Assembly (NCBI RefSeq): GCF_000276805.1
Contig: NZ_AKXQ01000011.1
Coordinates: 62,001 to 126,000, forward strand
Length of the DNA stretch: 64,000 nucleotides
Direction: 5' to 3'
Source: Moritella dasanensis ArB 0140
Lineage (GTDB): Bacteria; Pseudomonadota; Gammaproteobacteria; Enterobacterales; Moritellaceae
The position numbers and the translations under genes were made by a program. The notes beneath the pieces were generated by a model, which searched no databases, was not told the DNA's origin, and was given only the letters and a program-made list of their open reading frames with translations. The number at the start of each line of letters is the position of its first letter. The first letter of the stretch is position 1. Shown here in pieces: positions 41,371-50,734 of this stretch.

Positions 41371-41411
41371 GCCATTGATCAGCATAAATTCAGTTAGCCG
41401 AATTAATTGAA

Positions 41412-41597
41412 CTAGTCGAACTCGTAACCCTTAGGCTGAAGTTCTTGTGGTGAAACTTCTTCACCCGGGATCGCACGCTCTTCACTTGCCCATTCGCCAA
41501 GGTCTATTAGCTTGCAACGGTCGCTGCAAAACGGGCGAAATTCACTAGTGGTAACCCATTCAACGGATTTTTGACAGGTTGGGCAATTTACTTGCAT
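41412..41597 (-). CDS. yacG: YacG, zinc-binding DNA gyrase inhibitor
   Basis: 61 residues. Small zinc protein with CPTC and a second C-x3-C pair (FCSDRCK), then the family's [15 protein letters not shown]. In E. coli it binds GyrB and inhibits gyrase. It sits 34 bases after coaE on the same strand. In E. coli and Vibrio the zapD gene lies between these two and is missing here. Confidence 0.93.
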   Translation of the reverse strand: MQVNCPTCQKSVEWVTTSEFRPFCSDRCKLIDLGEWASEERAIPGEEVSPQELQPKGYEFD

Positions 41598-41631
41598 GGT
41601 AACTTCCTAAATAAACAGTGCTTGAAAGATG

Positions 41632-42237
41632 CTAGTCTGCCATGGCTACTGCCGCTAATTCAAGAAATTTTTGATGTAAAACGGCTGTATCGGTGATGAC
41701 TTGTTGACGATCATTATTCACTATCACTGAGTCAGCTGCTGCAAGGCGTTGTTCACGCGTTGCTTGTGATTGTAATATAGCCTTGGCTTGCTGTTCAGAG
41801 ACGTTATCCCGCGCAATTGTTCGCTGTATTTGTACTTGCTCTTCGACATCAACAACCAGTACATGATCACACAAGGCGGTGAGCTTATTCTCAACTAACA
41901 GTGGCACCACCAACACAGTATAAGGCGAGTCGCTCGCCGCTAATTGTGCTAATAACTCCGCGCGGATCATCGGATGCAGTAAATTATTTAACCATTGCTT
42001 GTTGGCATTGTCAGAGAATATTTTTTCACGTAATAATACCCTATTTAAACTACCATCATCACGTAATATCAGCTCACCAAAATGCGCGCTAATTTGTTTT
42101 AATCCTTCACTGCCTATTGCGACAACTTCTCTGGCGACAATATCAGCATCGACTAAATTAATACCCTCGTTAGCGATAAGATCGGCAACGGTGGTTTTTC
42201 CTGATGCGATCCCACCGGTTAATCCAACAACATACAT
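41632..42237 (-). CDS. coaE: CoaE, dephospho-CoA kinase
   Basis: 201 residues. It carries out the last step of coenzyme A synthesis. The P-loop GGIASGKTT is near residue 8, followed by NLVDADIVAREVV and the LID-region sequence ATREQRLAAADSVIVND-like. It is downstream of pilD on the same strand with a gap of about 37 bases, the usual pilBCD-coaE order. Confidence 0.96.
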   Translation of the reverse strand: MYVVGLTGGIASGKTTVADLIANEGINLVDADIVAREVVAIGSEGLKQISAHFGELILRDDGSLNRVLLREKIFSDNANKQWLNNLLHPMIRAELLAQLAASDSPYTVLVVPLLVENKLTALCDHVLVVDVEEQVQIQRTIARDNVSEQQAKAILQSQATREQRLAAADSVIVNNDRQQVITDTAVLHQKFLELAAVAMAD

Positions 42238-42274
42238 ATCGACTGACCTTGATAAATAATGCGAATAAATAGAG

Positions 42275-43162
42275 TTAATAAATAAAATTAACTAAATAGA
42301 AATTAACGAGTTGGTCGCCCCAAATAAGGTATAACCAACCGGCAATGGCCAAGTAAGGACCAAACGGGATCGGATTGCCTCGGGCATGTTTTTTTAATGC
42401 TATCTGGGTAATACCAATAATGGCCCCAGCAAAAGAAGATAACAGAACAATGGCTAAAATTGATTGCCAACCAAACCAAGCACCAAACGCGGCTAATAGT
42501 TTAAAATCACCATAACCCATGCCTTCCTTGCCGGTTAATAACTTAAAGCCCCAATAAACAGACCATAATGAGAAGTAACCTACGATAGCACCGATAATGG
42601 CATCGGATGGTGTTACCCAAGCGTAATTAACGTTAAGAAATAGTCCTAACCATAATAACGGGAGTGTTATCTGATCGGGTAATAACATCTTATCAATGTC
42701 GATAAAAGTCAGTGCAACTAAGGTCCACGTTAAGATCAATGCGCCAGCTAATTGAATGCCGTAAGGAATGTACAAGGCAACCACGAGCGATAACAAACCC
42801 GTTAACAGTTCAATACTCGGGTAGCGAGCTGAAATAGGATTGGCACAACTGCTGCATTTACCGCTTAATACCAACCAGCTAATCACCGGAATATTTTCCA
42901 ATGCACTAATTTGATGGTTACACTTAGGGCAAGCAGATCGGGGTAACAATAAATTAAATTTAGTCGGTTCGATCTTAGTTTCTGCAGTTTTACATTCATC
43001 GCTGAAATATACCGTGCACTCTTGCTGCCATTCACGTTCCATCATGATTGGTAAACGGTAAATGACGACATTTAAGAAACTACCGACTAGCAGGCCAAGA
43101 AGGGCAACGGATAACCATAATAGCCAAGGAGAGAGTTGAAAAAGAAGCGCTAAGTCTTGCAT
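42275..43162 (-). CDS. pilD: PilD, prepilin peptidase/N-methyltransferase
   Basis: 295 residues. It cuts the leader from PilA and other type IV pilin-like proteins, including type II secretion pseudopilins, and methylates the new N-terminus. About eight membrane helices are expected. The cytosolic zinc loop has Cys78, Cys81, Cys103 and Cys106. The aspartyl protease residues are in TFIDIDKMLLPDQ and the GYGDFKLL (GxGD) motif. It is the third gene of the pilB-pilC-pilD group. Confidence 0.96.
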   Translation of the reverse strand: MQDLALLFQLSPWLLWLSVALLGLLVGSFLNVVIYRLPIMMEREWQQECTVYFSDECKTAETKIEPTKFNLLLPRSACPKCNHQISALENIPVISWLVLSGKCSSCANPISARYPSIELLTGLLSLVVALYIPYGIQLAGALILTWTLVALTFIDIDKMLLPDQITLPLLWLGLFLNVNYAWVTPSDAIIGAIVGYFSLWSVYWGFKLLTGKEGMGYGDFKLLAAFGAWFGWQSILAIVLLSSFAGAIIGITQIALKKHARGNPIPFGPYLAIAGWLYLIWGDQLVNFYLVNFIY

Positions 43163-43303
43163 GTGGATTACCTGTGCCGGAGTTAATTGATAGATAAATG
43201 TTAAGTGAAATAAGATGATAGCAAACCCACTACAGAAAAGCTGTTAAAGCTTACTTAATGGCATTCAAATTACATCTAGCACCTTAATTACATTACCTCT
43301 TCA

Positions 43304-44557
43304 TTACATGATGCTACCCATTTTAAAGATAGGTAAATACATCGCAATCACCAGACCACCAATCACCACACCCAGTACGACCATGATCATAGGCTCAATC
43401 AAACTGGTTAAGCCATCAACCGCATCATCAACTTGCTGTTCATAAATGTGTGCGACTTTGGCTAACATATCATCGAGTGAACCAGACTCTTCACCTATCA
43501 TCACCATTTGTGTGACCATATCAGGGAATAAATTAGTTGAGCGCATAGCAATGTGCATTTGTAATCCGGCGATCACTTCATTACGCATTTCCATTACCGC
43601 ATTTTTGTAGACAATATTGCCCGATGCGCCTGCCGCAGAGGTTAGCGAATCTACCAGCGGAATACCGGCGGCGAATGTGGTCGATAGGGTTCTGGCGAAA
43701 CGTGCTAATGCGCCTTTATGCATAATAGGCCCAATGGCAGGGATCTTGAGGATAGCTCGTTCGGTGGTATGTCTGACTTTTATTGAACGTTTATTGGCTC
43801 TAAGATAGAGAATTGGTATGCCAAACAATACCCCTATCACCAAGTACCAAAATTGACTGACGAAATCAGAAATCGACAGCACAAACAAGGTGAAAGGCGG
43901 CAGTTCTGCGCCAAATCCAGCGAAGATGTCTTTGAATTGAGGTATCACATAAAGTAATAAAATAAGCGTCACGACAATCGCGACCGCGACCACCATCGCC
44001 GGGTATAACATGGCTTTCTTAATCTTAGATTTGAGTGCTTCGGCTTTTTCTTTATAGGTGGCGATACGATCATAAATAGTGTCCAATGAACCCGATTGTT
44101 CACCTGCACTGATCAAATCACAATATAAATCATCAAAATAAAACGGATGTTTGCGCAAGGTATCAGAAAGCGAAGTACCAGTAGAGACTTCGGCTGCAAT
44201 CTCACCGATTAACGAACGCATGGTCGGATTATCATTACTACGGGCAATAATTTCTAAACTTTGTACTAACGGCACGCCAGCATTAAGCATGGTGGAAATT
44301 TGTCGTGAAATGAGGGCAATGTCCATCGGTTTAATTTTTTTGCTGCCGACAGAGAACAAGCCTGTTGATTTACGCTTGGCTTTTAAAACATTGATGCCCT
44401 GACGGCGAAGTTCAACCTTCAGGTTGCTGATGCTTTCTGCTTGCAGTTCACCACTGACTTTTTTACCTTTGCGGTTAACGCCTTGCCAGTTATACGGATA
44501 GCGTTTTTTTACTGCTGATGCGGTGCGGCTATTGGTTTTTTTGGTGACTGCGACCAT
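43304..44557 (-). CDS. pilC: PilC, type IV pilus inner-membrane platform protein
   Basis: 417 residues with two GspF/PilC repeat domains. The repeats carry the signs of the family: ISRQISTMLNAGVPLVQSLEII and, later, FARTLSTTFAAGIPLVDSLTSAAG. Each is followed by EMRNEV- or GEIAAEV-type helices and the GEESGSLDDML/GEQSGSLDTIY pair. Three membrane segments are visible at about 175-205, 225-255 and near the C-terminus. It forms the platform that couples PilB to pilus assembly. Confidence 0.95.
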   Translation of the reverse strand: MVAVTKKTNSRTASAVKKRYPYNWQGVNRKGKKVSGELQAESISNLKVELRRQGINVLKAKRKSTGLFSVGSKKIKPMDIALISRQISTMLNAGVPLVQSLEIIARSNDNPTMRSLIGEIAAEVSTGTSLSDTLRKHPFYFDDLYCDLISAGEQSGSLDTIYDRIATYKEKAEALKSKIKKAMLYPAMVVAVAIVVTLILLLYVIPQFKDIFAGFGAELPPFTLFVLSISDFVSQFWYLVIGVLFGIPILYLRANKRSIKVRHTTERAILKIPAIGPIMHKGALARFARTLSTTFAAGIPLVDSLTSAAGASGNIVYKNAVMEMRNEVIAGLQMHIAMRSTNLFPDMVTQMVMIGEESGSLDDMLAKVAHIYEQQVDDAVDGLTSLIEPMIMVVLGVVIGGLVIAMYLPIFKMGSIM

Positions 44558-44629
44558 GATGCTATCCTTAGCGAATGGTGGACGTTGAAATCCTTGTTAA
44601 AAAACGAGTTGCTTCGTTATTATTGTGTC

Positions 44630-46333
44630 TTAATGACTGGTGATACGTTCAACTTCAATTAAACTCGTGACCCCGTCGATCACTTTTTGTAATGCTGATT
44701 GGCGTAAGGTATCCATGCCTTCCTGCTGGGCTTGATCGTTGAGCTCCATAGAGTTGCTGCCAGTTAAGATCATTCGGGCGATCATATCTGACATTGGCAT
44801 GACTTCGTAGATCCCCACACGACCTTTATAACCTTTGGTGCATTGCTTACAGCCAACTGCTTTAAACGGGGTGATGCAGAGATCAATTTGCTGCTGGCTA
44901 AAGCCAAGCTTAGCTAATTCAATGGCCGGAATATCTTCCGGTTGTTTACATTCACTGCAAAGCCGACGACCAAGACGCTGGGCGATGATCAAACTGACTG
45001 ATGAACCAATATTATAAGCAGGTACGCCCATGTTAGATAAGCGAGTCAGGGTTTCTGCTGCGGAGTTGGTATGCAATGTCGATAAGACTAAGTGACCGGT
45101 TTGTGCTGCTTTTATCGCGATCTCAGCTGTTTCTATATCTCGGATCTCACCGACCATCACCACATCAGGATCTTGACGTAAAAATGATCGTAATGCCATT
45201 GGGAAAGTTAATCCCGCTTTTAAATTGATCTGTACTTGATTGATGCCCGAAAGGTTAATCTCAATAGGATCCTCGGCGGTGGATATGTTGCGTTCGACGG
45301 TATTGAGGATATTAAGGCCACTGTACAGCGAAACGGTTTTACCACTACCGGTAGGCCCAGTAACCAAGATCATACCTTGCGGCTTTTGTAACGCTGTTAG
45401 GTATAGTGCTTTTTGTTTTTCGTCATAACCAAGAATGTCGATATTAAGGCTGGCTTGGTTAGAATCTAAGATCCGCATGACGACTTTTTCACCCCACATG
45501 GTAGGCAGGGTACTAACACGCAGATCGACGGATTTGTTTTTCGATAATTTTAATTTGATGCGGCCATCTTGTGGCACTCTGCGCTCGGCAATATCCAGTT
45601 TCGCCATGACCTTTAAACGGGCAGAAAAACGCATCGCTAAGTTCACTGGTGGTGATACCATTTCGTGTAAGATACCGTCGATACGAAAGCGGACGCGGTA
45701 TTTAAATTCATAGGGTTCAAAGTGAATATCAGATGCACCTTTTTTAATCGCATCCAGTAGAATCTTATTTACAAATTTAACGATTGGCGCATCATCGGTG
45801 CTATCTTTATTTTCTTGCTCTAAACGTGAGTCGCTATTATCAACTTCCAAGTCACCGATATCGGCATCGTTAAGATCGCCAAGGGCATCAATGTCATTTT
45901 CTAATACTGTTTCTAAGGCTTTTTGTAATTGCAGTTCATCAACCAATAATACTTCGGTATGTAAACGAAAGCTGAAGGAGAATTCTTCTAATGCGGTGAC
46001 ATTGGTCGGATCGGACATTGCTAAGTATAGGGTTTGTCCCTGCACGTAAATAGGCAGTGTATGATGTTTTTCGATGAGCTTTTTATTGAGCAGGTTATCG
46101 GGGATCTCTTCCAGTTTAAAGGTATCTAAATCGAGCAGTGGTACGCCGTATTCACGCTCTAATAATTTAGCCAGCTCTTGACTATCGATGATGTTACTGT
46201 CGACGAGCAGGGTCGTGAAGGCTTTACCTTCCAGTTTAGCGCTTTGCAGAAGTGAGGGTATCTCTTCTACCGCGAGGTATGAATGTGCGACCAGGCTGTG
46301 AGCCAGGCCGCTCGCGTTATGCTTGTGTTGCAT
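44630..46333 (-). CDS. pilB: PilB, type IV pilus extension ATPase
   Basis: 567 residues. An N-terminal MshEN/T2SSE domain (about 1-150) is followed by the ATPase domain with Walker A GPTGSGKT, the Asp box region ([16 protein letters not shown]) and the His box ([16 protein letters not shown]). The four-Cys zinc motif (CSEC and, later, CKQC) near the C-terminus is intact. It powers pilus extension. The gene is followed by pilC with a gap of about 70 bases and preceded by pilA by 6. Confidence 0.96.
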   Translation of the reverse strand: MQHKHNASGLAHSLVAHSYLAVEEIPSLLQSAKLEGKAFTTLLVDSNIIDSQELAKLLEREYGVPLLDLDTFKLEEIPDNLLNKKLIEKHHTLPIYVQGQTLYLAMSDPTNVTALEEFSFSFRLHTEVLLVDELQLQKALETVLENDIDALGDLNDADIGDLEVDNSDSRLEQENKDSTDDAPIVKFVNKILLDAIKKGASDIHFEPYEFKYRVRFRIDGILHEMVSPPVNLAMRFSARLKVMAKLDIAERRVPQDGRIKLKLSKNKSVDLRVSTLPTMWGEKVVMRILDSNQASLNIDILGYDEKQKALYLTALQKPQGMILVTGPTGSGKTVSLYSGLNILNTVERNISTAEDPIEINLSGINQVQINLKAGLTFPMALRSFLRQDPDVVMVGEIRDIETAEIAIKAAQTGHLVLSTLHTNSAAETLTRLSNMGVPAYNIGSSVSLIIAQRLGRRLCSECKQPEDIPAIELAKLGFSQQQIDLCITPFKAVGCKQCTKGYKGRVGIYEVMPMSDMIARMILTGSNSMELNDQAQQEGMDTLRQSALQKVIDGVTSLIEVERITSH

Positions 46334-46339
46334 TAGGGC

Positions 46340-46804
46340 TTAGCAGAAGCCTTTTGCACTACAAGAGCCACCTTGTACCCAGCCAACGCGACCACTAGAA
46401 TCCATTTTAGCTGTCAAAGTATAATCTACGGAATCATCGCCTGTCGCTGTAGCTGTAATTGTAGCGCCACTTGCTGTGACTGCATATGCCGTACTATCCA
46501 CTTTTCCATAACCCGTGCCGTCGTCAGCTGGAATGCCTTTTTCACCAGCTTTACCACACTTACTAGCGTCATTAGCTTTAAATGTATTTGAAGCATCATC
46601 TGTCAATCCCTGCATTTGAGCACACAGTTCTACAGCTGTTTTGATTGGTCCGGTTGCAGCTATAACTTCTGCAAATTCTGCTCGTTTACTATAGTTTTGA
46701 TAAGCAGGCATGCCTACACCCGCTAAAATTGCCACAATCGCGACGACGATCATCAATTCAATTAACGTAAAACCTTGTTGCAGTGCTTTCTGTTGTACTC
46801 TCAT
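46340..46804 (-). CDS. pilA: PilA, type IV major pilin
   Basis: 154 residues including the leader. The prepilin site is QQG/FTLIELMIVVAIVAILAGV, with cleavage after Gly and the required Glu5. The globular part has a C-terminal disulfide loop (Cys near CSAKGFC) and a second pair (C-AQMQG and KCGKAG). This is the usual type IVa pilin pattern. It stands first in pilABCD, after a 400-base upstream region and an AAGGATATAAAAG ribosome site. Confidence 0.93.
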   Translation of the reverse strand: MRVQQKALQQGFTLIELMIVVAIVAILAGVGMPAYQNYSKRAEFAEVIAATGPIKTAVELCAQMQGLTDDASNTFKANDASKCGKAGEKGIPADDGTGYGKVDSTAYAVTASGATITATATGDDSVDYTLTAKMDSSGRVGWVQGGSCSAKGFC

Positions 46805-46919
46805 CTTTTATATCCTTATAAAAATTACCAAATAGTCCTTACTCATCACAAGGTATCAAATGGTATGAGACATCTGATGAGTTGGATTTATTTAAACGTT
46901 TATTTAACATTTTGTATAC

Positions 46920-46947
46920 ATAACTTTAACGATCCAGATCAAGTTAT
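46920..46947 (-). promoter_or_regulatory. FNR/CRP-like dyad upstream of pilA
   Basis: The outer arms ATAACTT/AAGTTAT are exact. Inside, ACGATCCAGATCAA (46929-46942) matches 8 of 10 defined bases of the FNR box TTGAT-N4-ATCAA. On the minus strand a TAAATA about 30 bases downstream could be the -10 of a promoter for pilA. This is only a candidate. Confidence 0.35.
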
Positions 46948-47113
46948 AGAATAAAATGTAAGAATAACTTATTGATTTATTGATATATAATCATATTTAA
47001 CTAGGGGGGTCATAGGTTAAGTGAGGTGATTAGAAGGTTATTTCTAGATGAATAACTACAATGTGGGGGCTTATATAGTCGTTCATTGTATTTTTGCAGA
47101 CTGATTTAGAGTA

Positions 47114-47147
47114 TAAAAAAAGCACTACTCCTTACGGGGCAATGCTT
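47114..47147 (-). terminator. Terminator after nadC
   Basis: Read on the minus strand, AAGCATTGCCCC pairs with GGAGTAGTGCTT (one mismatch, two G-T pairs) around a GTAA loop and runs into seven T. Confidence 0.85.
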
Positions 47148-47203
47148 GTGATTTTATTACTACTTTAGAATTGGTTTAAAGCTAGCTTACCTAATGAATA
47201 AGC

Positions 47204-48070
<867 letters not shown>

Positions 48071-48577
48071 CTAATATTCACTTAACGTGAGGGTTTTGCC
48101 TTGCTGGACTAATTTAACTTGTTTCAATGCATTCATACCCAGCAGAATTGTATCACCATCCATATAAGGATTGATATTCGCACTGAGGTCGTAAAGCGTT
48201 AATTTACCAACCGATAAGCTGTCTAAACGTGTTGAAAATACTTCAATCACACCATTGGCGGTATTCACTGATTGACTATAACCAGCGGTTAAGCCGATCT
48301 GTTCGGCGACGCTTGCCGGTATTGATACCTGCGTGGCGCCAGTGTCGAGTAAAAATTTTACCTGATAACCATTTATATAACCATTAGTAACATAGTGTCC
48401 GGCGCTATTTTGTTGCAGCACAACGACTGCATTGCCATTTTGTTGGTAACTTTCTGGTCGGCTATTGGGGTTTTGTTGTTGCGATAAAAAACTATTGAAG
48501 AATAAGGTCATCACAATCAACCCACTTATCCAGGCGATATAGGTCATGGCTTTGGCGATTTTTTTATTTCCATCCAT
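48071..48577 (-). CDS. Membrane-anchored retropepsin-like aspartic protease
   Basis: 168 residues. A membrane helix at about 12-29 and a Gln/Asn-rich spacer precede a clan AA aspartic protease domain. The active-site motif is LLDTGATQVS (Asp78-Thr-Gly). The domain resembles the single-domain TIGR02281-type proteases, which are probably active as dimers in the periplasm. The substrate is unknown. It lies 24 bases before nadC on the same strand and so is probably co-transcribed with it. It is assigned from the motif and topology only. Confidence 0.8.
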   Translation of the reverse strand: MDGNKKIAKAMTYIAWISGLIVMTLFFNSFLSQQQNPNSRPESYQQNGNAVVVLQQNSAGHYVTNGYINGYQVKFLLDTGATQVSIPASVAEQIGLTAGYSQSVNTANGVIEVFSTRLDSLSVGKLTLYDLSANINPYMDGDTILLGMNALKQVKLVQQGKTLTLSEY

Positions 48578-48637
48578 TGTCTTTCTCCATTTTCTTTTTC
48601 CAGTATAAACAAGTTAATTTATTGGCTTCGCACTTTG

Positions 48638-48700
48638 CTGGCTCAGGGCTGTATTTGACTGACTTAGGGCTATATTTTACTGGTTCAGGGCTGTATTTTA
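48638..48700. repeat. Three 21-base tandem repeats
   Basis: Units at 48638-48658, 48659-48679 and 48680-48700 share the form CTGRYTYAGGGCTRTATTTKA. They differ at four or fewer positions from each other. They lie in the gap between the protease gene and ampD. Confidence 0.85.
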
Positions 48701-48755
48701 CGGACGTAACTATTTTATTGCTAACGATATCATTGTAAAGTGAAGCTATTGTAGC

Positions 48756-48803
48756 TAGTAGTTATCGTAATTAGTAGCTATCGTAATTAGTAGTTATCGT
48801 AAC
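48756..48803. repeat. Three 16-base tandem repeats before ampD
   Basis: Units TAGTAGTTATCGTAAT, TAGTAGCTATCGTAAT and TAGTAGTTATCGTAAC follow head to tail, ending 42 bases before the ampD start. They may be part of the ampD promoter region or simply a slippage product. Confidence 0.88.
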
Positions 48804-48845
48804 TAGTCGTCTGAATAGCATTTAACTCGATTATAGTCAGAAGGT

Positions 48846-49421
48846 ATGAATACAGTGGCAAATAGACAACCCGACTCAGGCTTATTAGCAAGCGCAGATT
48901 TTTTATCATCGCCACATTTTGATGATCGCCCAACCGACGTTGATATCGATTTGCTGGTGATCCATTGTATTAGCTTACCGCCTGAGCAATATGGTACTGA
49001 CTATGTCGAAGACTTTTTTCTTGGTAACCTCGATTGTAGCCTACACCCTTATTTTAAAAAGTTAATAGCAGTCAGAGTGTCTGCGCATTTATACATTAAA
49101 CGCGATGGCCGCGTGATCCAATTTGTGCCGTTAGCTAAACGCGCTTGGCATGCTGGACTTTCGGAATTTGCAGGGCAATCGCGTTGTAATGATTTCTCGA
49201 TTGGTATTGAGCTTGAAGGGGATGTTAACCACCCTTATACTGCAGCCCAGTATCAATGTTTGACGACGGTGACGCGAGAAATACAAACCCGCTATCCATT
49301 AATCACCCAAGCGCGTATTACCGGCCACAGTGATATCGCCCCCGTACGCAAAGATGATCCCGGCCCCTATTTTGATTGGCAGCATTATTTTGCCTGTTTA
49401 AATTCGAAGGCCGATCAATAA
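48846..49421 (+). CDS. ampD: AmpD, cytosolic anhydro-muramyl-peptide amidase
   Basis: 191 residues. It cuts the peptide from 1,6-anhydro-MurNAc during wall recycling and in Enterobacteria so keeps ampC off. Zinc ligands are His40 (LLVIHCISLPP), and the His and Asp of GHSDIAPVRKDDPGPYFDW near 163 and 173. SAHLYIKRDGRVIQFVP and AWHAGLSEF are family marks. The start has AGAAGG only 2-3 bases upstream, so the exact start is uncertain. The stop codon lies in a tandem repeat. Confidence 0.95.
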   Translation: MNTVANRQPDSGLLASADFLSSPHFDDRPTDVDIDLLVIHCISLPPEQYGTDYVEDFFLGNLDCSLHPYFKKLIAVRVSAHLYIKRDGRVIQFVPLAKRAWHAGLSEFAGQSRCNDFSIGIELEGDVNHPYTAAQYQCLTTVTREIQTRYPLITQARITGHSDIAPVRKDDPGPYFDWQHYFACLNSKADQ

Positions 49422-49451
49422 GGCTGATCAATAAGGCTGATCAATAAGGAC
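49413..49451 (+). repeat. Three 13-base repeats across the ampD stop and ampE ribosome site
   Basis: The unit GATCAATAAGGCT occurs twice and is then followed by GATCAATAAGGAC. The first copy supplies the ampD stop TAA. The last copy supplies the TAAGGA ribosome site for ampE, whose ATG is at 49459. Confidence 0.92.
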
Positions 49452-49458
49452 AATAAAT

Positions 49459-50307
49459 ATGGCATTAATATCTCTGCTGCTGGCATTACTGATTGAGCGA
49501 GTGGTGCATTTGAGCGCTAAACTACAGCTCGATAATGTCTTACAACGTTATCTGTTCCCGTTATTACCCTCATTTATTAATGGTGGCCTATTTAGCACGT
49601 TGGTGATTATCGCGTTACCAGCAATCTTGATGTACAGCTTACTGGATGTATTAGCAGGGCTGTATTATGGCATTTTTACGGTTATCGTTTGGTTGCTGTT
49701 ATTGCTGGTGAGCTTTGGTGGCAGTGACTATCGTCGTGATTATCGTCAATACCTCAAAGCATTAAGTCGTAATGATTTAGAAGCCAAAGGCATGTATGCA
49801 GAGTGTTTGGATGTAAACAGTGAACGTTTTTGCGCGACGTTACTGACTCAAGCTGTTGCTCAGCAGTTAGTTTGGCTTAACTACCGTTTTTATTTTGCAG
49901 TTATTTTTTATTTTGTAGTTGCTGGGCCTATTGGTTTAACCCTGTATGTGGTGGCGCGTAGTTACCATAAATATGTTGTTCAACATCATAGCAAGCGCTT
50001 AAAGCGTACTGGTATTCATCGGGTTATGCGCATTGTTGATTGGTTACCGGCACGCTTAACCATGTTTGGTTTTGCGCTGGTGGCTGAAGAGCAGGCGGCA
50101 TTACCACAGAGCCTACGTAGTTGGCGTGACCTATCAACGCCTGAGTTTGATTTATTAGGCAAGGTGGTATATCTCGCCAGCAAAGCCAACGTGAAAACGG
50201 ATAAATGTTATGACTACACCTGTTATTTAGTGCAACTTGCCAAACGTAATATCATCTTCTTTGTGACTGTTATCTCCCTCCTTACCATTAACGGTACTAT
50301 TGTTTAA
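49459..50307 (+). CDS. ampE: AmpE, inner-membrane protein of the ampDE operon
   Basis: 282 residues with hydrophobic blocks near the N-terminus (1-20), about 50-95, about 145-170 and at the C-terminus, so a multi-pass membrane protein. In Enterobacteria AmpE is a membrane component linked to beta-lactam sensing; its biochemical activity is not established. It follows ampD after 37 bases with shared repeats and is probably co-transcribed. Confidence 0.88.
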   Translation: MALISLLLALLIERVVHLSAKLQLDNVLQRYLFPLLPSFINGGLFSTLVIIALPAILMYSLLDVLAGLYYGIFTVIVWLLLLLVSFGGSDYRRDYRQYLKALSRNDLEAKGMYAECLDVNSERFCATLLTQAVAQQLVWLNYRFYFAVIFYFVVAGPIGLTLYVVARSYHKYVVQHHSKRLKRTGIHRVMRIVDWLPARLTMFGFALVAEEQAALPQSLRSWRDLSTPEFDLLGKVVYLASKANVKTDKCYDYTCYLVQLAKRNIIFFVTVISLLTINGTIV

Positions 50308-50334
50308 TTATTCTCTATCTATTCTATAATTATT

Positions 50335-50374
50335 CCTTAGCGATGATTTAGTTATTACTGAACCATCGCTAAGG
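50335..50374 (+). other. Strong hairpin after ampE
   Basis: CCTTAGCGATG and CATCGCTAAGG form an exact 11-base stem, extended inside by TTTAGT/ACTGAA (one G-T pair) around TATT. There is no T tract after it, so it is more likely a message-end stabiliser or pausing site than a classic terminator. Confidence 0.65.
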
Positions 50375-50398
50375 ATGATTAAATTTCTGATTTTCGAT

Positions 50399-50427
50399 AA
50401 AGCATAGGGCGTAATGTCTTATGCTTT
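50399..50427 (+). repeat. Second inverted repeat after ampE
   Basis: AAAGCATA (50399-50406) and TATGCTTT (50420-50427) are exact arms around a 13-base centre, 25 bases after the first hairpin. Confidence 0.55.
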
Positions 50428-50449
50428 GTGGTGCTTAAATCGTGGATTA

Positions 50450-50464
50450 AGTGGTAAGACCAAT
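50450..50464 (+). promoter_or_regulatory. Distal PdhR-type operator
   Basis: AGTGGTAAGACCAAT matches ATTGGT-N3-ACCAAT at 11 of 12 defined positions and carries the AAG centre of the E. coli PdhR box. It is 230 bases upstream of the perfect site and on the same helix face only roughly. Confidence 0.65.
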
Positions 50465-50693
50465 ATGACCAAGTTATTACTTTGGGGGTAGTTTGTTGCA
50501 CGTTTATTCTTAGGTGTTAGTCATTTAAACTGGGTATTGTAGTTATAACACTATGTATATGCTTGGTTTATGCCTTTATTTAGGCTTATTAATACTGGCT
50601 ATTTTGATTTAAACACTATAAATACGAACAAAAATGTCTATTTTTAATGACAATTGAACGTGGTTTTGGTAAATTGTCATGACTTAATATTAA

Positions 50694-50708
50694 ATTGGTC
50701 TTACCAAT
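50694..50708 (+). promoter_or_regulatory. Proximal PdhR operator before pdhR
   Basis: ATTGGTCTTACCAAT is a perfect match to the PdhR box ATTGGT-N3-ACCAAT. It lies 27 bases before the pdhR ATG, the place for autorepression of the pdhR-aceEF operon by PdhR relieved by pyruvate, as known in E. coli. Confidence 0.85.
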
Positions 50709-50734
50709 TTACCACTGGTCATTTTGAGGTTCAC

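Larger units (their letters stand above)
46805..47203. other. Region upstream of pilA and downstream of nadC
   Basis: About 400 bases without a gene. It holds an intrinsic terminator for nadC (47114-47147), a 7-base dyad around an FNR-like sequence (46920-46947) and no visible sigma-54 pair, although many pilA genes use one. It also has several G-rich runs on the plus strand near 47004 and 47065. Confidence 0.6.
50308..50734. other. Regulatory gap between ampE and pdhR
   Basis: 427 bases with no gene but with two hairpins (50335-50374 and 50399-50427) and two PdhR-type operators (50450-50464 and 50694-50708). No further coding frame was supported. The pdhR promoter must be in the right half, but no good -35/-10 pair could be chosen with confidence. 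Confidence 0.7.

Noticed and set aside
46805-47203. Sigma-54 promoter for pilA
   Set aside because: No TGGCAC-N5-TTGCA pair could be found on the minus strand.
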